Assembly (NCBI RefSeq): GCF_001509835.1
Contig: NZ_JXTJ01000003.1
Coordinates: forward strand, 248,001-312,000
Reading direction: 5' to 3'
DNA: 64,000 nucleotides
From: Allobosea sp. WAO
GTDB lineage: Bacteria; Pseudomonadota; Alphaproteobacteria; Rhizobiales; Beijerinckiaceae
Within the stretch, counting starts at the first letter, position 1. Each line of letters opens with the position of its first letter. A model generated the notes under the pieces. That model made no database searches, was not told the origin of the DNA, and was given only the letters and a program-made list of their open reading frames with translations. Shown here one piece after another: positions 34,487-43,313 of this stretch. A program made the translations under genes and the position numbers.

Positions 34487-36196
34487 TCAGGGCGACGCCT
34501 GCGTCTGCCGTGTCGCGCGCAGCACCTCGCGCGGCAGCACGCCGGTCTGGCGCTCGACCATGCGGTGCACGACCGGAGGCTCAGGACCGATATGCAGGCT
34601 CCTGACCCGGTCGCCGATTTCGGCGTCAGCCTGGGTAGCGCGCTGGGCCTGGCGGACATATTCGACCCAGGTCGGGCTGTCATAGCGCTCAATCCAGAGT
34701 TCGGCATCGGTCAGGTCGCGCAGCAGCGACCAGTGGCGGGCGCCGTCGCGGCGACGGATGCGCCGACGCTCCTCCATCGCCTTCAGGAACTCGACCACGT
34801 CCTCCTGCCGGATCCGCCATTCGATGGTGACGAAGACCGGGCCGCTGCGCGGCTCGATGTCGACCGCGACGTTGGGCTCGCGCCAACGGCTGAGCGGATC
34901 GAGATTGAGCGCTTCGAGCGGCGGCAGCCGGTACCGCAGCCCGGCGGCCGCGCCGACGACGAGCGCAACCGCCGCCGCGGTAAGACCCCCGGCTGGGCCG
35001 GAATGGACGGTGACCCAGCCCCAGGCCCAGCTGCCCGCGGCCATGCCCCCGAAAGTCGCCATCTGGTAAAGCGCGAGGGCGCGTCCCACCACCCAGCGCG
35101 GCGCCGAGAACTGCACCGTCGAATTGAAGGTCGAGAGCGCCAGCACCCAGCAGGCGCCGCCGACAGCGAGCGCCGGCATGGTGAGCCACATGGTCGTGCT
35201 CAGGCTGACCACCAGGGCCGCACCCGCATAGGCCAGGAAGGTCAGCCGAACGAGGGTTTCGGTGCTGAAACGGCGGCGCAGCCGGGCACTGACGAAGGCC
35301 CCGGCGACCGCGCCGGCCCCGAAGGCTCCCAGCAGGATGCCGAAAGTCAGCGGGCCGCCGCGCACGAGATCACGTGCGATCAGCGGCATCAAAGCGAGGC
35401 CGACGATGCCGCCGAAGCCGAAGAGGAAGGCGCGCAGGATGACGGCGCGGATATTGGGCGACATCGCGACATAGCGGAGGCCTGCGCCCATCGCGAGCCA
35501 GAGCGTCTCGCGCGGCAGCAGCCGCTCGACGCGCGGCGGCTGCCAGCGGGTCAGCACGACGAGCAGGCCGACATAGCTGAAGGCATTGACGATGAAGGCG
35601 GCGACGGCGCCAAAGGCGGCGACGATGGCGCCGCCGATCGCCGGGCCGACGCTGCGGGCGATGTTGAAGGCGACGCTGTTCAGGGTCACCGCCGCAGGCA
35701 CCTCGGCTCGCGGCACCATATCGCCGACCGAGGACTGCCAAGCCGGGTTGTTGAGCGCGTTGCCGCAACCGATCAGGAAGGTGAAGGTGAGCAGCAGCCA
35801 GGGCGAGAGCAGGCCGTACCAGGCGAAGACCGCCAGGATGATCGAGACGGCGAGCATGAAGCCCTGTGCCGTCAGCAGGATGCGGCGGCGGTCGTAGTTG
35901 TCAGCGATCGCGCCGGCGGCAAGCGAGAAGATCATCACCGGCAGCGCGGTCGAAGCCTGTACGAGCGCGACCATGTCCGGCGAATCGGAGAGCGATGTCA
36001 TCAGCCAGGCGGCGCCGACCATCTGGACGAGACCGCCGAAGTTCGAGGCGAGGCTTGCGATCCAGACCGCGCGGAATATCGGCTGGCGCAACGGCGCAAA
36101 GGCCGAGTAGCGCCCGTCATGAGGCTTTAGACCCGCGGCGGCGAGGTCGGCTTCGGCGGTCTCGGCCGTGGTCTGCGTGGCGGGCTCTTGCGGCAT
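34487..36196 (-). CDS. MFS transporter with C-terminal monooxygenase-like domain
   Basis: Residues about 35-430 are a 12-segment major facilitator of the enterobactin-exporter/MFS_3 type (WLMTSLSDSPDMVALVQASTALPVMIFSLAAGAIADNYDRR). The last 110 residues (FVTIEWRIRQEDVVEFLKAMEERRRIRRRDGARHWSLLRDL...WVEYVRQ) form a soluble, ferredoxin-like region resembling antibiotic-biosynthesis-monooxygenase domains, a layout known in this MFS group. The cargo is unknown. It ends the leftward set formed with the LLM gene. Confidence 0.9.
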   Translation of the reverse strand: MPQEPATQTTAETAEADLAAAGLKPHDGRYSAFAPLRQPIFRAVWIASLASNFGGLVQMVGAAWLMTSLSDSPDMVALVQASTALPVMIFSLAAGAIADNYDRRRILLTAQGFMLAVSIILAVFAWYGLLSPWLLLTFTFLIGCGNALNNPAWQSSVGDMVPRAEVPAAVTLNSVAFNIARSVGPAIGGAIVAAFGAVAAFIVNAFSYVGLLVVLTRWQPPRVERLLPRETLWLAMGAGLRYVAMSPNIRAVILRAFLFGFGGIVGLALMPLIARDLVRGGPLTFGILLGAFGAGAVAGAFVSARLRRRFSTETLVRLTFLAYAGAALVVSLSTTMWLTMPALAVGGACWVLALSTFNSTVQFSAPRWVVGRALALYQMATFGGMAAGSWAWGWVTVHSGPAGGLTAAAVALVVGAAAGLRYRLPPLEALNLDPLSRWREPNVAVDIEPRSGPVFVTIEWRIRQEDVVEFLKAMEERRRIRRRDGARHWSLLRDLTDAELWIERYDSPTWVEYVRQAQRATQADAEIGDRVRSLHIGPEPPVVHRMVERQTGVLPREVLRATRQTQASP

Positions 36197-36368
36197 GTCA
36201 CAGTTAGAGCATGCCGGCGGGCGATTGGAAGTCGCGCGTCGCCATTGTCCGTCATCAGCGGACTCTGGCTCTTAGCCCGAAAGCTGAACCGTCCGCCGGC
36301 TCGGCGCGCTCCGCTCAGTTGAAGCGGCGAGTCAGAGGCGATTTCATCCAAAGCCCGAAGCGCCTTCC

Positions 36369-37391
36369 TCAGCGCCAGCCCAGCCCTGGCGCGACATGCT
36401 TCAGGATTGCCTCGATGACATGCGCGTTGTAGTCGACGCCGAGCTGGTTCGGCACCGTCAGCAGGAGCGTGTCGGCCTCGGCGATCGCCTCGTCCCTCTT
36501 CAGCTCCTCGATCAGCTTGTCGGGCTCGGCCGCGTAGGAGCGGCCGAAAATGGCGCGCGTGCTGTCGTCGATATAGCCGATCGAATCACTGCCCTGTCCG
36601 TCGCGGCCGAAATAGCCCCGGTCGCGGTCGTCGACCAAGGCGAAGATGCTGCGGCTGACCGAGACGCGCGGCTCGCGCTGATGGCCGGCCGCCTTCCAGG
36701 CCTCCCGGTAGCCGCGGATCTGCTTCGCCTGCTGGATATGGAACGGCTCGCCGCTCTCATCGGTCTTCAACGTCGAGCTCTGCAGGTTCATGCCGGCCGT
36801 CGCCGCCCAGATGGCAGTCGAGTCCGAGGCAGCGCCCCACCAGATGCGCTCGCGCAGGCCCTCAGAATGCGGCTCGAGCCGCAGCAGGCCGGGCGGGTTG
36901 GGGAACATCGGGCGCGGGTTCGGACGTGCAAAACCCTCGCCGCGCAGCACGTCGAGGAAGACTTCGGCATGATGGCGCGCCATGTCGGCGTCGCTCTGAC
37001 CGTCCGGCGGCTCGTAGCCAAAATGGCGCCAGCCATCGATGACCTGCTCGGGAGAGCCGCGGCTGATGCCGAGTTGCAGGCGCCCGCCGGCGATGAGATC
37101 GGCCGCGCCGGCATCCTCCGCCATGTAGAGCGGGTTTTCGTAGCGCATGTCGATCACGGCGGTGCCGATCTCTATGCGGCTGGTCTTCGCGCCGATCGCG
37201 GCCAGCAGCGGGAAGGGCGAGGCGAGCTGGCGGGCGAAGTGATGCACCCGGAAATAGGCGCCGTCGGCACCCAGTTCCTCGGCCGCCACGGCAAGATCGA
37301 TCGACTGCAGCAGCGTGTCGCCGGCTGAGCGCGTCTGCGATTGCTGGGAGGGGGACCAGTGGCCGAAGGAAAGGAAGCCGAGCTTCTTCAT
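36369..37391 (-). CDS. LLM class flavin-dependent oxidoreductase
   Basis: The 340-residue protein has the luciferase-like TIM barrel: GADGAYFRVHHFARQLASPFPLLAAIGAKTSRIEIGTAVIDM near the N terminus, GRLQLGISRGSPEQV for flavin phosphate binding, and IWWGAASDSTAIWAA. It would use FMNH2 and O2 or F420-like cofactors on an unknown substrate. It lies 172 bp upstream of the MFS gene and downstream of the marR gene with a 276-bp gap containing a short dispersed repeat. Confidence 0.9.
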   Translation of the reverse strand: MKKLGFLSFGHWSPSQQSQTRSAGDTLLQSIDLAVAAEELGADGAYFRVHHFARQLASPFPLLAAIGAKTSRIEIGTAVIDMRYENPLYMAEDAGAADLIAGGRLQLGISRGSPEQVIDGWRHFGYEPPDGQSDADMARHHAEVFLDVLRGEGFARPNPRPMFPNPPGLLRLEPHSEGLRERIWWGAASDSTAIWAATAGMNLQSSTLKTDESGEPFHIQQAKQIRGYREAWKAAGHQREPRVSVSRSIFALVDDRDRGYFGRDGQGSDSIGYIDDSTRAIFGRSYAAEPDKLIEELKRDEAIAEADTLLLTVPNQLGVDYNAHVIEAILKHVAPGLGWR

Positions 37392-37572
37392 TGTGCAGCG
37401 CCTGTAGATGACCGCGAGCGCGGAACCGTTCCGCGCAAAGGAAAACGCCCGGGCGGCCGGCGCCGTCGGGCGTGCTTGTCCCTGATATAGGTGCGCTCTG
37501 CGGCTTCGCCTTGGCGTTCATGCACGCGGGCGAATGTCCCGATGCAATCTCGGCCGGCCGGCGCGACGGGCC

Positions 37573-37593
37573 GAAAAGTGGCGTCCGCTTTTC
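37573..37593. repeat. Short palindromic repeat, rhizobial AAGTGG-GTCCGCTT type
   Basis: GAAAAG and CTTTTC flank TGGCGTCCG. The core AAGTGGxGTCCGCTT recurs at 44389-44405 with T at the variable base, so the two belong to one dispersed family. It is non-coding, between the LLM and marR genes. Confidence 0.55.
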
Positions 37594-37667
37594 CGGAAGG
37601 AACGCTTTGCTTCTACCCCGAGACGGAGCCTCTACCTACACCCGCCGGGCACGCATCGATCTCGCGC

Positions 37668-38144
37668 TCACGCCCGCTCTTCGGCATCGTTCTCTCGTTC
37701 GAGCTTGTCTCGCAATGCAACCATGACGCGGTGGGCGGTCGCGAGCTCTGCCTCTGAAAGTCCCTCTGCCAGCATGTCCGCCTGCGGATAGTAGGTTTCC
37801 ACCGCGGCGTCGTAGGCCTGTCGCCCCTTCTCCGTGAGCAAGACAAGCTGGGCGCGTCGGTGGTGCGGGTTCGGCGCGAACATGACCAGCTCGTCCTTGT
37901 GCAGGTCGTTGACGATGCGCTGAACGTTCTGGCGGTTGGCGCCGAGGTCTCGGGCGAGCCACGAGACCGGCTGAGGCCTCTCCGAGGAGACGATCGCGCC
38001 GAGAATCTGCCAGCGCGCGCTGGTCAGGCCAAAAGGGGCCACGAGCTTGTCGCCCCAGCTCAGCGTCAGGTTGTTCACCCGGAACAGTGTCAGGATGAGC
38101 CCGGTCAGGGCGTCTCGGGCGGGGAGGTTCCGTGTCTCGCTCAT
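37668..38144 (-). CDS. MarR-family transcriptional regulator
   Basis: The 158-residue protein has the MarR winged helix: LTSARWQILGAIVSS, PVSWLARDLGANRQNVQRIVNDLHKDELV as HTH, then the wing FAPNPHHRRAQLVLLTEKGRQAY, and a C-terminal dimer helix. It is divergent from the small membrane protein gene at 38242 across two copies of a TGACAT palindrome. Its own promoter (TTGACA overlapping the first palindrome, then TTCTAA 17 bases on) suggests autorepression. The ligand is unknown. Confidence 0.92.
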   Translation of the reverse strand: MSETRNLPARDALTGLILTLFRVNNLTLSWGDKLVAPFGLTSARWQILGAIVSSERPQPVSWLARDLGANRQNVQRIVNDLHKDELVMFAPNPHHRRAQLVLLTEKGRQAYDAAVETYYPQADMLAEGLSEAELATAHRVMVALRDKLERENDAEERA

Positions 38145-38161
38145 AAGGCATCTTAGAAACG

Positions 38162-38183
38162 ATTTGACATCGTGATGTCAAAT
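38162..38183. promoter_or_regulatory. MarR operator 1, 22-bp perfect palindrome
   Basis: ATTTGACATC (38162-38171) and GATGTCAAAT (38174-38183) are exact reverse complements with a 2-base centre. The core is TGACAT-N4-ATGTCA. The right arm contains the minus-strand -35 hexamer of marR. Repressor binding is inferred from position and symmetry. Confidence 0.75.
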
Positions 38184-38207
38184 GATATAGGCAGCGTAGC
38201 GTCAAAT

Positions 38208-38223
38208 TGACATTATGATGTCA
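38208..38223. promoter_or_regulatory. MarR operator 2, second copy of the palindrome
   Basis: TGACAT (38208-38213) and ATGTCA (38218-38223) repeat the core of operator 1 with a 4-base spacer. The two centres are 43 bp apart, close to four helical turns, placing both sites on the same face of DNA. This copy lies 18 bp upstream of the membrane protein start. Confidence 0.72.
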
Positions 38224-38241
38224 TTATGAGGTGATGCCGCC

Positions 38242-38688
38242 ATGATCACGATCATGCACCCCGTCGCAGGTACGGTCGCGCTGCTGACGATCTCGACCTT
38301 CTGGCTCTCGACAGTCTTGGCCGAACTGCTCGCTTCCGAGGCGACCCTGGTTGCGATCAAAATGGCCATTCCCTGGGGCTTGCTTCTCCTCGTGCCGATG
38401 CTGGCCGCAGCAGGGGGATCGGGGTTCGCATTGGCAAAAGGACGCCGCGCCGGGCTGGTCGGAGGCAAGATCAAGCGCATGCCGGTCATCGCGGCGAACG
38501 GAATCCTGATTCTCATCCCGGCGGCGCTGTTCCTTGCCGAGAAGGCCGGGCGCGCCGAGTTCGACGGCGCCTTCTATGCGGTTCAGGCGCTGGAATTGGT
38601 CGCGGGAGCACTCAACATCGCGCTTCTCGGACTGAACATGCGCGATGGCCTGAAGATGCGGGGCCGGCTGAGGCGCCGTCCCGCCTGA
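38242..38688 (+). CDS. Small integral membrane protein, MarR-linked
   Basis: The 148-residue protein has four hydrophobic segments (about 6-30, 38-60, 80-100, 112-135) and a basic C terminus (MRDGLKMRGRLRRRPA). I recognise no named family. Divergence from a MarR repressor across two matched operators suggests a stress- or compound-inducible membrane protein, possibly in efflux or detoxification, which is inference. GTGATGCC just upstream offers only a weak ribosome site. Confidence 0.78.
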   Translation: MITIMHPVAGTVALLTISTFWLSTVLAELLASEATLVAIKMAIPWGLLLLVPMLAAAGGSGFALAKGRRAGLVGGKIKRMPVIAANGILILIPAALFLAEKAGRAEFDGAFYAVQALELVAGALNIALLGLNMRDGLKMRGRLRRRPA

Positions 38689-38763
38689 TCGTCGTGGTCG
38701 CTTTCAGGAATGACTGCGCCGCTCTGGCAGCGCCGCCGGCCGCCGGCACGACCAGCGCCCACC

Positions 38764-39225
38764 TCAGCCCAGCGGCTGCCGGTAGACGATGAAGCCCGAT
38801 TTCTGCGCGACCTTGTCGTAGAGCTCCTGCGCTTGCACGTTGCTCTCATGTGTCTGCCAGTAGACGCGGAAGCAGCCCTTCTTCTCCGCCATCTGCCGGA
38901 CGGCCTCGATCAGCTTGCGCCCGACGCCACCGCCGCGCGCCTCCTCGCTGGTGAACAGGTCCTGCAGATAGCAGATTTCCTTCGGGCTCCAGGTCGTGCG
39001 GTGGAGCACATAGTTGACGATGCCGATCGCCTTGCCGTCGCGTTCGGCGATGAAGCCGCCCATCGGCTCGCTGCCGCCGGTGAGGCGCGCGAAGGTGGTA
39101 TCGGTCGTCTCGGGAGCGAGCGATGCCTTGTAGAAGGTCAGATAGCCCTGCCAGAGTGGCTCCCAGGCGGCGCGGTCGCTCGCAACGAGCGGGCGGATGG
39201 TGATCTCGGACAAGGGTTCCTCCAT
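38764..39225 (-). CDS. GNAT family N-acetyltransferase
   Basis: The 153-residue GNAT protein shows the N-terminal strand (ITIRPLVASDRAAWEPLWQGYLTFY), a central sheet (GGFIAERDGKAIGIVNYVLH) and the acetyl-CoA loop (FTSEEARGGGVGRKLIEAV). The end YWQTHESNVQAQELYDKVAQKSGFIVYRQ is typical of small-molecule or polyamine-type GNATs. The substrate is unknown. It lies downstream of the cyclase gene on the same strand by 106 bp of gap order, but no shared role is evident. Confidence 0.9.
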   Translation of the reverse strand: MEEPLSEITIRPLVASDRAAWEPLWQGYLTFYKASLAPETTDTTFARLTGGSEPMGGFIAERDGKAIGIVNYVLHRTTWSPKEICYLQDLFTSEEARGGGVGRKLIEAVRQMAEKKGCFRVYWQTHESNVQAQELYDKVAQKSGFIVYRQPLG

Positions 39226-39331
39226 GAATGGGCCGGAGGCTAGCGCGAGCCGGGCGCGCCTGTCTCATGACCAAGCGTCATGATTTCGATCAGCATCCCT
39301 GTGGGGTCGACGTCCGCGCCGGGCTCGTGCG

Positions 39332-41131
39332 CTACTCGGGAACGCCGGCCTTGCGCATCCCTTCCACGAAGACCTCGCAATGCGCGTAGTGGCGCAGGTT
39401 CTCGCGCAGCACCGAGAGGTGCAGGGGCGGGCCGACGCGGGCGCGGGCGGCGATGAACTCCTGTGCCTCGTCGATCAGGCCAAGATGGCCGCAGCAGCTG
39501 ATCAGCGTGTTGTAATGCCCGGAATACTCCGCGAAGGCGGAGACCGAGGCGCGCAGATGCGGCAGTGCTTCCGCAAAGCGCCTTGCTCCGAGCAGAGCGA
39601 GGCCGTGAATGGCGGTGTAGATCCCGGCGAAGCTGTCGGCCGGGCTCAGGCGCACCGCCTTGCCGGTCTCGGCGATCGCCTCGTCGTATCGTCCTGCCCG
39701 GAGTAGCGCCCAGCCATGGGCAGAGCGGCCGAGCGCAAAGCTTGGATTGAGCGCCAGCGCCGCTTCGAGCTCGACCAGCGCTCTGTCGTGCTGTCCCGCC
39801 GTGCTGAGGCTGAGGCCGCGAGTCATCCGCGAACAAGGATCGCTGGAATCGTGCGCGAGCGCGTCCTCGGCATGCTGCGCCGCCTGCCGGTAGCCCTCGC
39901 GCGTGTCCGGCACCCAGTAGCAGAGCGAGGCCCACCAGAGCGCCCAGCTCAGCAGCGCATGGGCTCGCGCATAGGTAGGGTCCATGGCGATGGCCTGGTG
40001 CAGCAGCGCCTGCGCCTCATCGCTTTGGCGCCGCCCGACCTTGCTGATCAGCCCCATCGCCCGCACCACCAGGCCCCAGGCATCGACGCTGCCGGGCGGC
40101 CGGCCCGAAACCCGCACGCCCTCCTCGGCATAGAGACGCGGCTCGATCGCCGCGACGACATGCTCGGTGATCTCGTCCTGAACGGCGAAGATGTCGGCAA
40201 GTTCGCGGTCGTATTTTTCCGCCCAGATATGCTTGCCGGTGCCGGCGTCGATCAGCTGGACGACGACGCGGATGCGCCCGCCGGCGGCCCGCACGCTGCC
40301 TTCCAGCACATAGCGCACGCCCAATTCGCGGGCGACCTGGCGCACATCCACCGCCTTGTCCCGGTAGACGAAGCTGGAGTTGCGGGCGATCACGAAAAGC
40401 CAGCGCAGGCGCGAGAGGCCGGTGATGATGTCCTCGCTGATCCCGTCGGCGAAATGGCTCTGTTCGGGGCCGCCGCTCATATTGGTGAAGGCGAGGACGG
40501 CGATCGAGGGCGCGTCGGGCAGGGGCGGCGGGGCATTGCAGCTCTGCCCCGGTGCCGGCTCGCCCTGCGCGAGCGCCGCGATGCTGGCCGGCGAGAGCGC
40601 ATAGGCGCGCACCGGGCGCGTCAGATTCTTCAGCTGCTGCTCGCCGATGTCCTCGAAGGGATAGGGCAGCTTGTCCCGGACCTGCTCATGCACCATCCCG
40701 GAAATGCAGAGCCCGCCGGCTTCCGCCAGGGCCTGTAGCCGGGCGGCGAGGTTGATGCCGTCGCCGTAGAACTCGCCCTCGTCGAGGATCACGTCGCCGA
40801 GATTGACGCCGAGGCGGAAGGCGAACCGCCGTTCCGCCACCACCTCGCCCTGATGCGCCGCGATGGCCTGCTGGATCTCGACGGCGCAGGCGACCGCCTC
40901 GACCACGCTCGCGAACGCGACGAGCGCGCCGTCCCCCATCAGCTTGACGGTCCGCCCGCCGCGCCGCGCGATGCACGGCTCCACCGCCTCGGCCCGTAGC
41001 GCCTTGAGTCGCGCGACCGTACCGGCCTCGTCCACACCCATCAGGCGCGAATAGCCGACGACATCGGCAGCAAGGATCGCGGTGAGCTTGCGTTCGACCT
41101 GCTGCGCCTGTGCGACGCGGTTCCTGTTCAC
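39332..41131 (-). CDS. Class III adenylate/guanylate cyclase with TolB-like and TPR domains
   Basis: Residues about 10-175 are a class III cyclase domain. ILAADVVGYSRLM and KLMGDGALVAF supply the two metal Asp, and GDGINLAARL gives the Asn/Arg that stabilise the transition state, so activity is plausible. A TolB/FlgO-like domain follows (IAVLAFTNMSGGPEQSHFADGISEDI...YVLEGSVR), then TPR repeats to the C terminus. The GTG at 41131 (VNRNRVAQAQQVERKLTAIL) matches the family start; an ATG at 41317 would add 62 low-quality residues. The protein is soluble, 599 residues. Confidence 0.87.
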   Translation of the reverse strand: MNRNRVAQAQQVERKLTAILAADVVGYSRLMGVDEAGTVARLKALRAEAVEPCIARRGGRTVKLMGDGALVAFASVVEAVACAVEIQQAIAAHQGEVVAERRFAFRLGVNLGDVILDEGEFYGDGINLAARLQALAEAGGLCISGMVHEQVRDKLPYPFEDIGEQQLKNLTRPVRAYALSPASIAALAQGEPAPGQSCNAPPPLPDAPSIAVLAFTNMSGGPEQSHFADGISEDIITGLSRLRWLFVIARNSSFVYRDKAVDVRQVARELGVRYVLEGSVRAAGGRIRVVVQLIDAGTGKHIWAEKYDRELADIFAVQDEITEHVVAAIEPRLYAEEGVRVSGRPPGSVDAWGLVVRAMGLISKVGRRQSDEAQALLHQAIAMDPTYARAHALLSWALWWASLCYWVPDTREGYRQAAQHAEDALAHDSSDPCSRMTRGLSLSTAGQHDRALVELEAALALNPSFALGRSAHGWALLRAGRYDEAIAETGKAVRLSPADSFAGIYTAIHGLALLGARRFAEALPHLRASVSAFAEYSGHYNTLISCCGHLGLIDEAQEFIAARARVGPPLHLSVLRENLRHYAHCEVFVEGMRKAGVPE

Positions 41132-41522
41132 GGTGGGCGCTCGTCCAGAGAGCCGGGGCCCATGGTCCCCGGGCGTCCCAGAGGCATGGCGGCAGCGTCG
41201 GCTCCGCGTGGATGTTGCGCCTTTCCGGGGCGCTTGGCTATCGGCTGATGGCGTGAGCCGGCGCGGGCGAGTTACGAGGCGGGCGCAAAGGAAAGAGTTA
41301 TCCGCCACTGGTCGCATCCAACCACGAGGCGGCCATCACGCATACTTCGGCGAGGAGCCAGGCACCGGTGGAACGGGACGCTCACGACCCGTTGCGGGCG
41401 TTGGCCTCGGCCCCTAGTCCATAGCGAAGTTCATCTGGTGCCCGCCGGCGGGTATGTCGCAAGCCTGATGAAGAGGGCAGGCCCCGCGATCGCGGTGCCC
41501 GCCTCAATGCCTGTCAAAACAC
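41132..41522. other. Gap upstream of the cyclase gene
   Basis: This 391-bp stretch holds the cyclase promoter region and the end of the sulfatase unit. The first 186 bp are open in the cyclase frame. GCGAT-centred palindrome CCGCGATCGCGG lies near 41487, flanked by GGGCA and TGCCC, a possible weak terminator for the leftward sulfatase gene. No other gene is supported. Confidence 0.45.
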
Positions 41523-43313
41523 TCAGTCGGACCGGCCTTTGGTGTTCTTAATCTGATTGATGACCTGATCGAGGTTGTAGCTGGCCGGATCCTGCATCGG
41601 CGGGAAGTCTTTGTAGGACAACAACTCCTTCATCCACAGCGCCTGACCGATCGGCAGCATGTTCCAATCGTAGACATAGGCGGTGGAAGGCGAGCCGATC
41701 GTGCCGCCCATGCCCATGAGCGTCTTGTACTGCGAGCCGATCGAGGTCTCGAACGGATCGCGCTTGATATTGACGACCTGGGCCCAGTGGAAGGGCAGGA
41801 CGCCCGAGATGAAGCCGGCCGGCGAGTCCGACACCATCGCGAAGTAGATCTTCCAGTTCTTGTAGCGAACCGCCGACGGGTCCTTGCCGGAATAGTAGAA
41901 GAACGTGTCGCGTGCCGATTTGTCTGACCGCCCGAGGAGGTATTCGGCCTGGTCGACGCCGTCGAGCTTGGTCTTGACGATGCCGGGATAGCTGCCCGCC
42001 ATAATGCGCTGGTTCAGTGCGTCGCCCTTGTCTCCGCCCGCGAGGTTGACCAGCGTGGGCAGCCAATCGAGCGCTGCGAAGATCTCGTTCTTGACGGTGC
42101 CCGCGCGGATGCCGCCGGCCGGCCAGCGCACCAGAAGCGGTGCGCGCATGCCACCCTCCCATGTGCTCAGCTTGCCACCCTTGAAGGGCGTCGTGCCGCC
42201 GTCCGGGAAGGTGATCGTCTCGGCCCCGTTATCGGTGGTGAAGACGACGATGGTGTTATTGAGCTGGCCCATCTCCTCGAGTTTCTTCAGCACGAGGCCG
42301 ACATTGTCATCCAGCTGCTTCATGCCTGCTTCGTTCAGGCCCCAGTCCTTGCCGCCGGGTTCCCCGATCATCGCCTCGTATTTCGGCGAGAGGACGGTCG
42401 TGATGTGCATGCGCGCCGGATTGTACCAGGCGAAGAACGGCTTGTTGGTCCGCCTCGGGTCGTTGCGCTCAAGGAAGTCGACAACCTTGGCCGAGATTTC
42501 CTCATCCACAGTCTTCGAGCGTTCCAGGGTCAGCGGACCTTCGTCGCGGCAGGTCTGGTTGGCAGCGGTGCCGTTGGATGAGCTGCAGGCCAGCATGGGT
42601 CGTGGAGGCATCAGGCAAACCGTGGTTTGCGGGTCGAGCGCGCCGGTCACCGGGAGAAGACCCGGAATGGGCGTGTTTGCGCACGGCGGAGCGACGGTCT
42701 GCTGGGTGGAGCTCCTATTGATGTCTGGGAAGCTCACGCCCTGCATCGCATCGAGGTGGTACAGGTAGCCCCAGAATTCCTGGAAGCCATGGGCGGTCGG
42801 CAACGCGTCGGTGTGGTCGCCGAGATGGTTCTTGCCGAATTCGCCGGTGTTGTAGCCGAGATCCAGCAGGAATTTCGCAAGCGACGGGGTTCCGGGCCGC
42901 AGATAAGATGGGCTGCCGGGCAATTGCGGCGGGATCATCCCCGTCCGCAGCGGATGCATGCCGGTGAAGAAGGCGTTGCGGCCGGCCGTGCAGCTCTGTT
43001 CGGCGTAGTAGTGCGTGAAGAGTGCGCCTTCCTGCCCGATGCGGTCGATATTGGGCGTCTCTCCGACCATAAGGCCACGGTGGTAGATGCTCGTCTGCAT
43101 CAAGCCGATGTCGTCGCCCATGATGAAGAGGATGTTGGGGCGGGACTGTACCGGGGGCGGCGTCTGTCCTTCGGCTGGTGCAAGCGCCGCAGCGCCAATG
43201 AGCGCTGTGGCGCCAAGCAGAGCTGCCCGGACTTGTTCATGCCAGCCAGAAAGCGCGTGCCGGCAGAAGTTCTTGAAGCCGGTAAGGCCACGCATCTCAT
43301 TTTGAGGTGCCAT
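41523..43313 (-). CDS. Arylsulfatase, formylglycine (type I) family, exported
   Basis: The protein hydrolyses sulfate esters after conversion of Cys108 to formylglycine; the motif is CTAGR, the C-x-A-x-R variant of C-x-P-x-R. Metal residues are seen in FIMGDDIG and TTDNGAE, and FGKNHLGDH supplies the sulfate-site Lys and His. An export signal-like hydrophobic stretch (LLGATALIGAAALAPAEGQ) follows an unusually long N terminus. The ATG at 43313 is chosen for GGAG 6 bases upstream; other ATGs lie at 43319, 43328 and 43361. No maturase gene is adjacent. The product is 596 residues. Confidence 0.88.
   Translation of the reverse strand: MAPQNEMRGLTGFKNFCRHALSGWHEQVRAALLGATALIGAAALAPAEGQTPPPVQSRPNILFIMGDDIGLMQTSIYHRGLMVGETPNIDRIGQEGALFTHYYAEQSCTAGRNAFFTGMHPLRTGMIPPQLPGSPSYLRPGTPSLAKFLLDLGYNTGEFGKNHLGDHTDALPTAHGFQEFWGYLYHLDAMQGVSFPDINRSSTQQTVAPPCANTPIPGLLPVTGALDPQTTVCLMPPRPMLACSSSNGTAANQTCRDEGPLTLERSKTVDEEISAKVVDFLERNDPRRTNKPFFAWYNPARMHITTVLSPKYEAMIGEPGGKDWGLNEAGMKQLDDNVGLVLKKLEEMGQLNNTIVVFTTDNGAETITFPDGGTTPFKGGKLSTWEGGMRAPLLVRWPAGGIRAGTVKNEIFAALDWLPTLVNLAGGDKGDALNQRIMAGSYPGIVKTKLDGVDQAEYLLGRSDKSARDTFFYYSGKDPSAVRYKNWKIYFAMVSDSPAGFISGVLPFHWAQVVNIKRDPFETSIGSQYKTLMGMGGTIGSPSTAYVYDWNMLPIGQALWMKELLSYKDFPPMQDPASYNLDQVINQIKNTKGRSD

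Noticed and set aside
34565..36130. 521-codon plus-strand frame
   Set aside because: It is antisense to the MFS exporter, which has recognisable membrane segments and family motifs.
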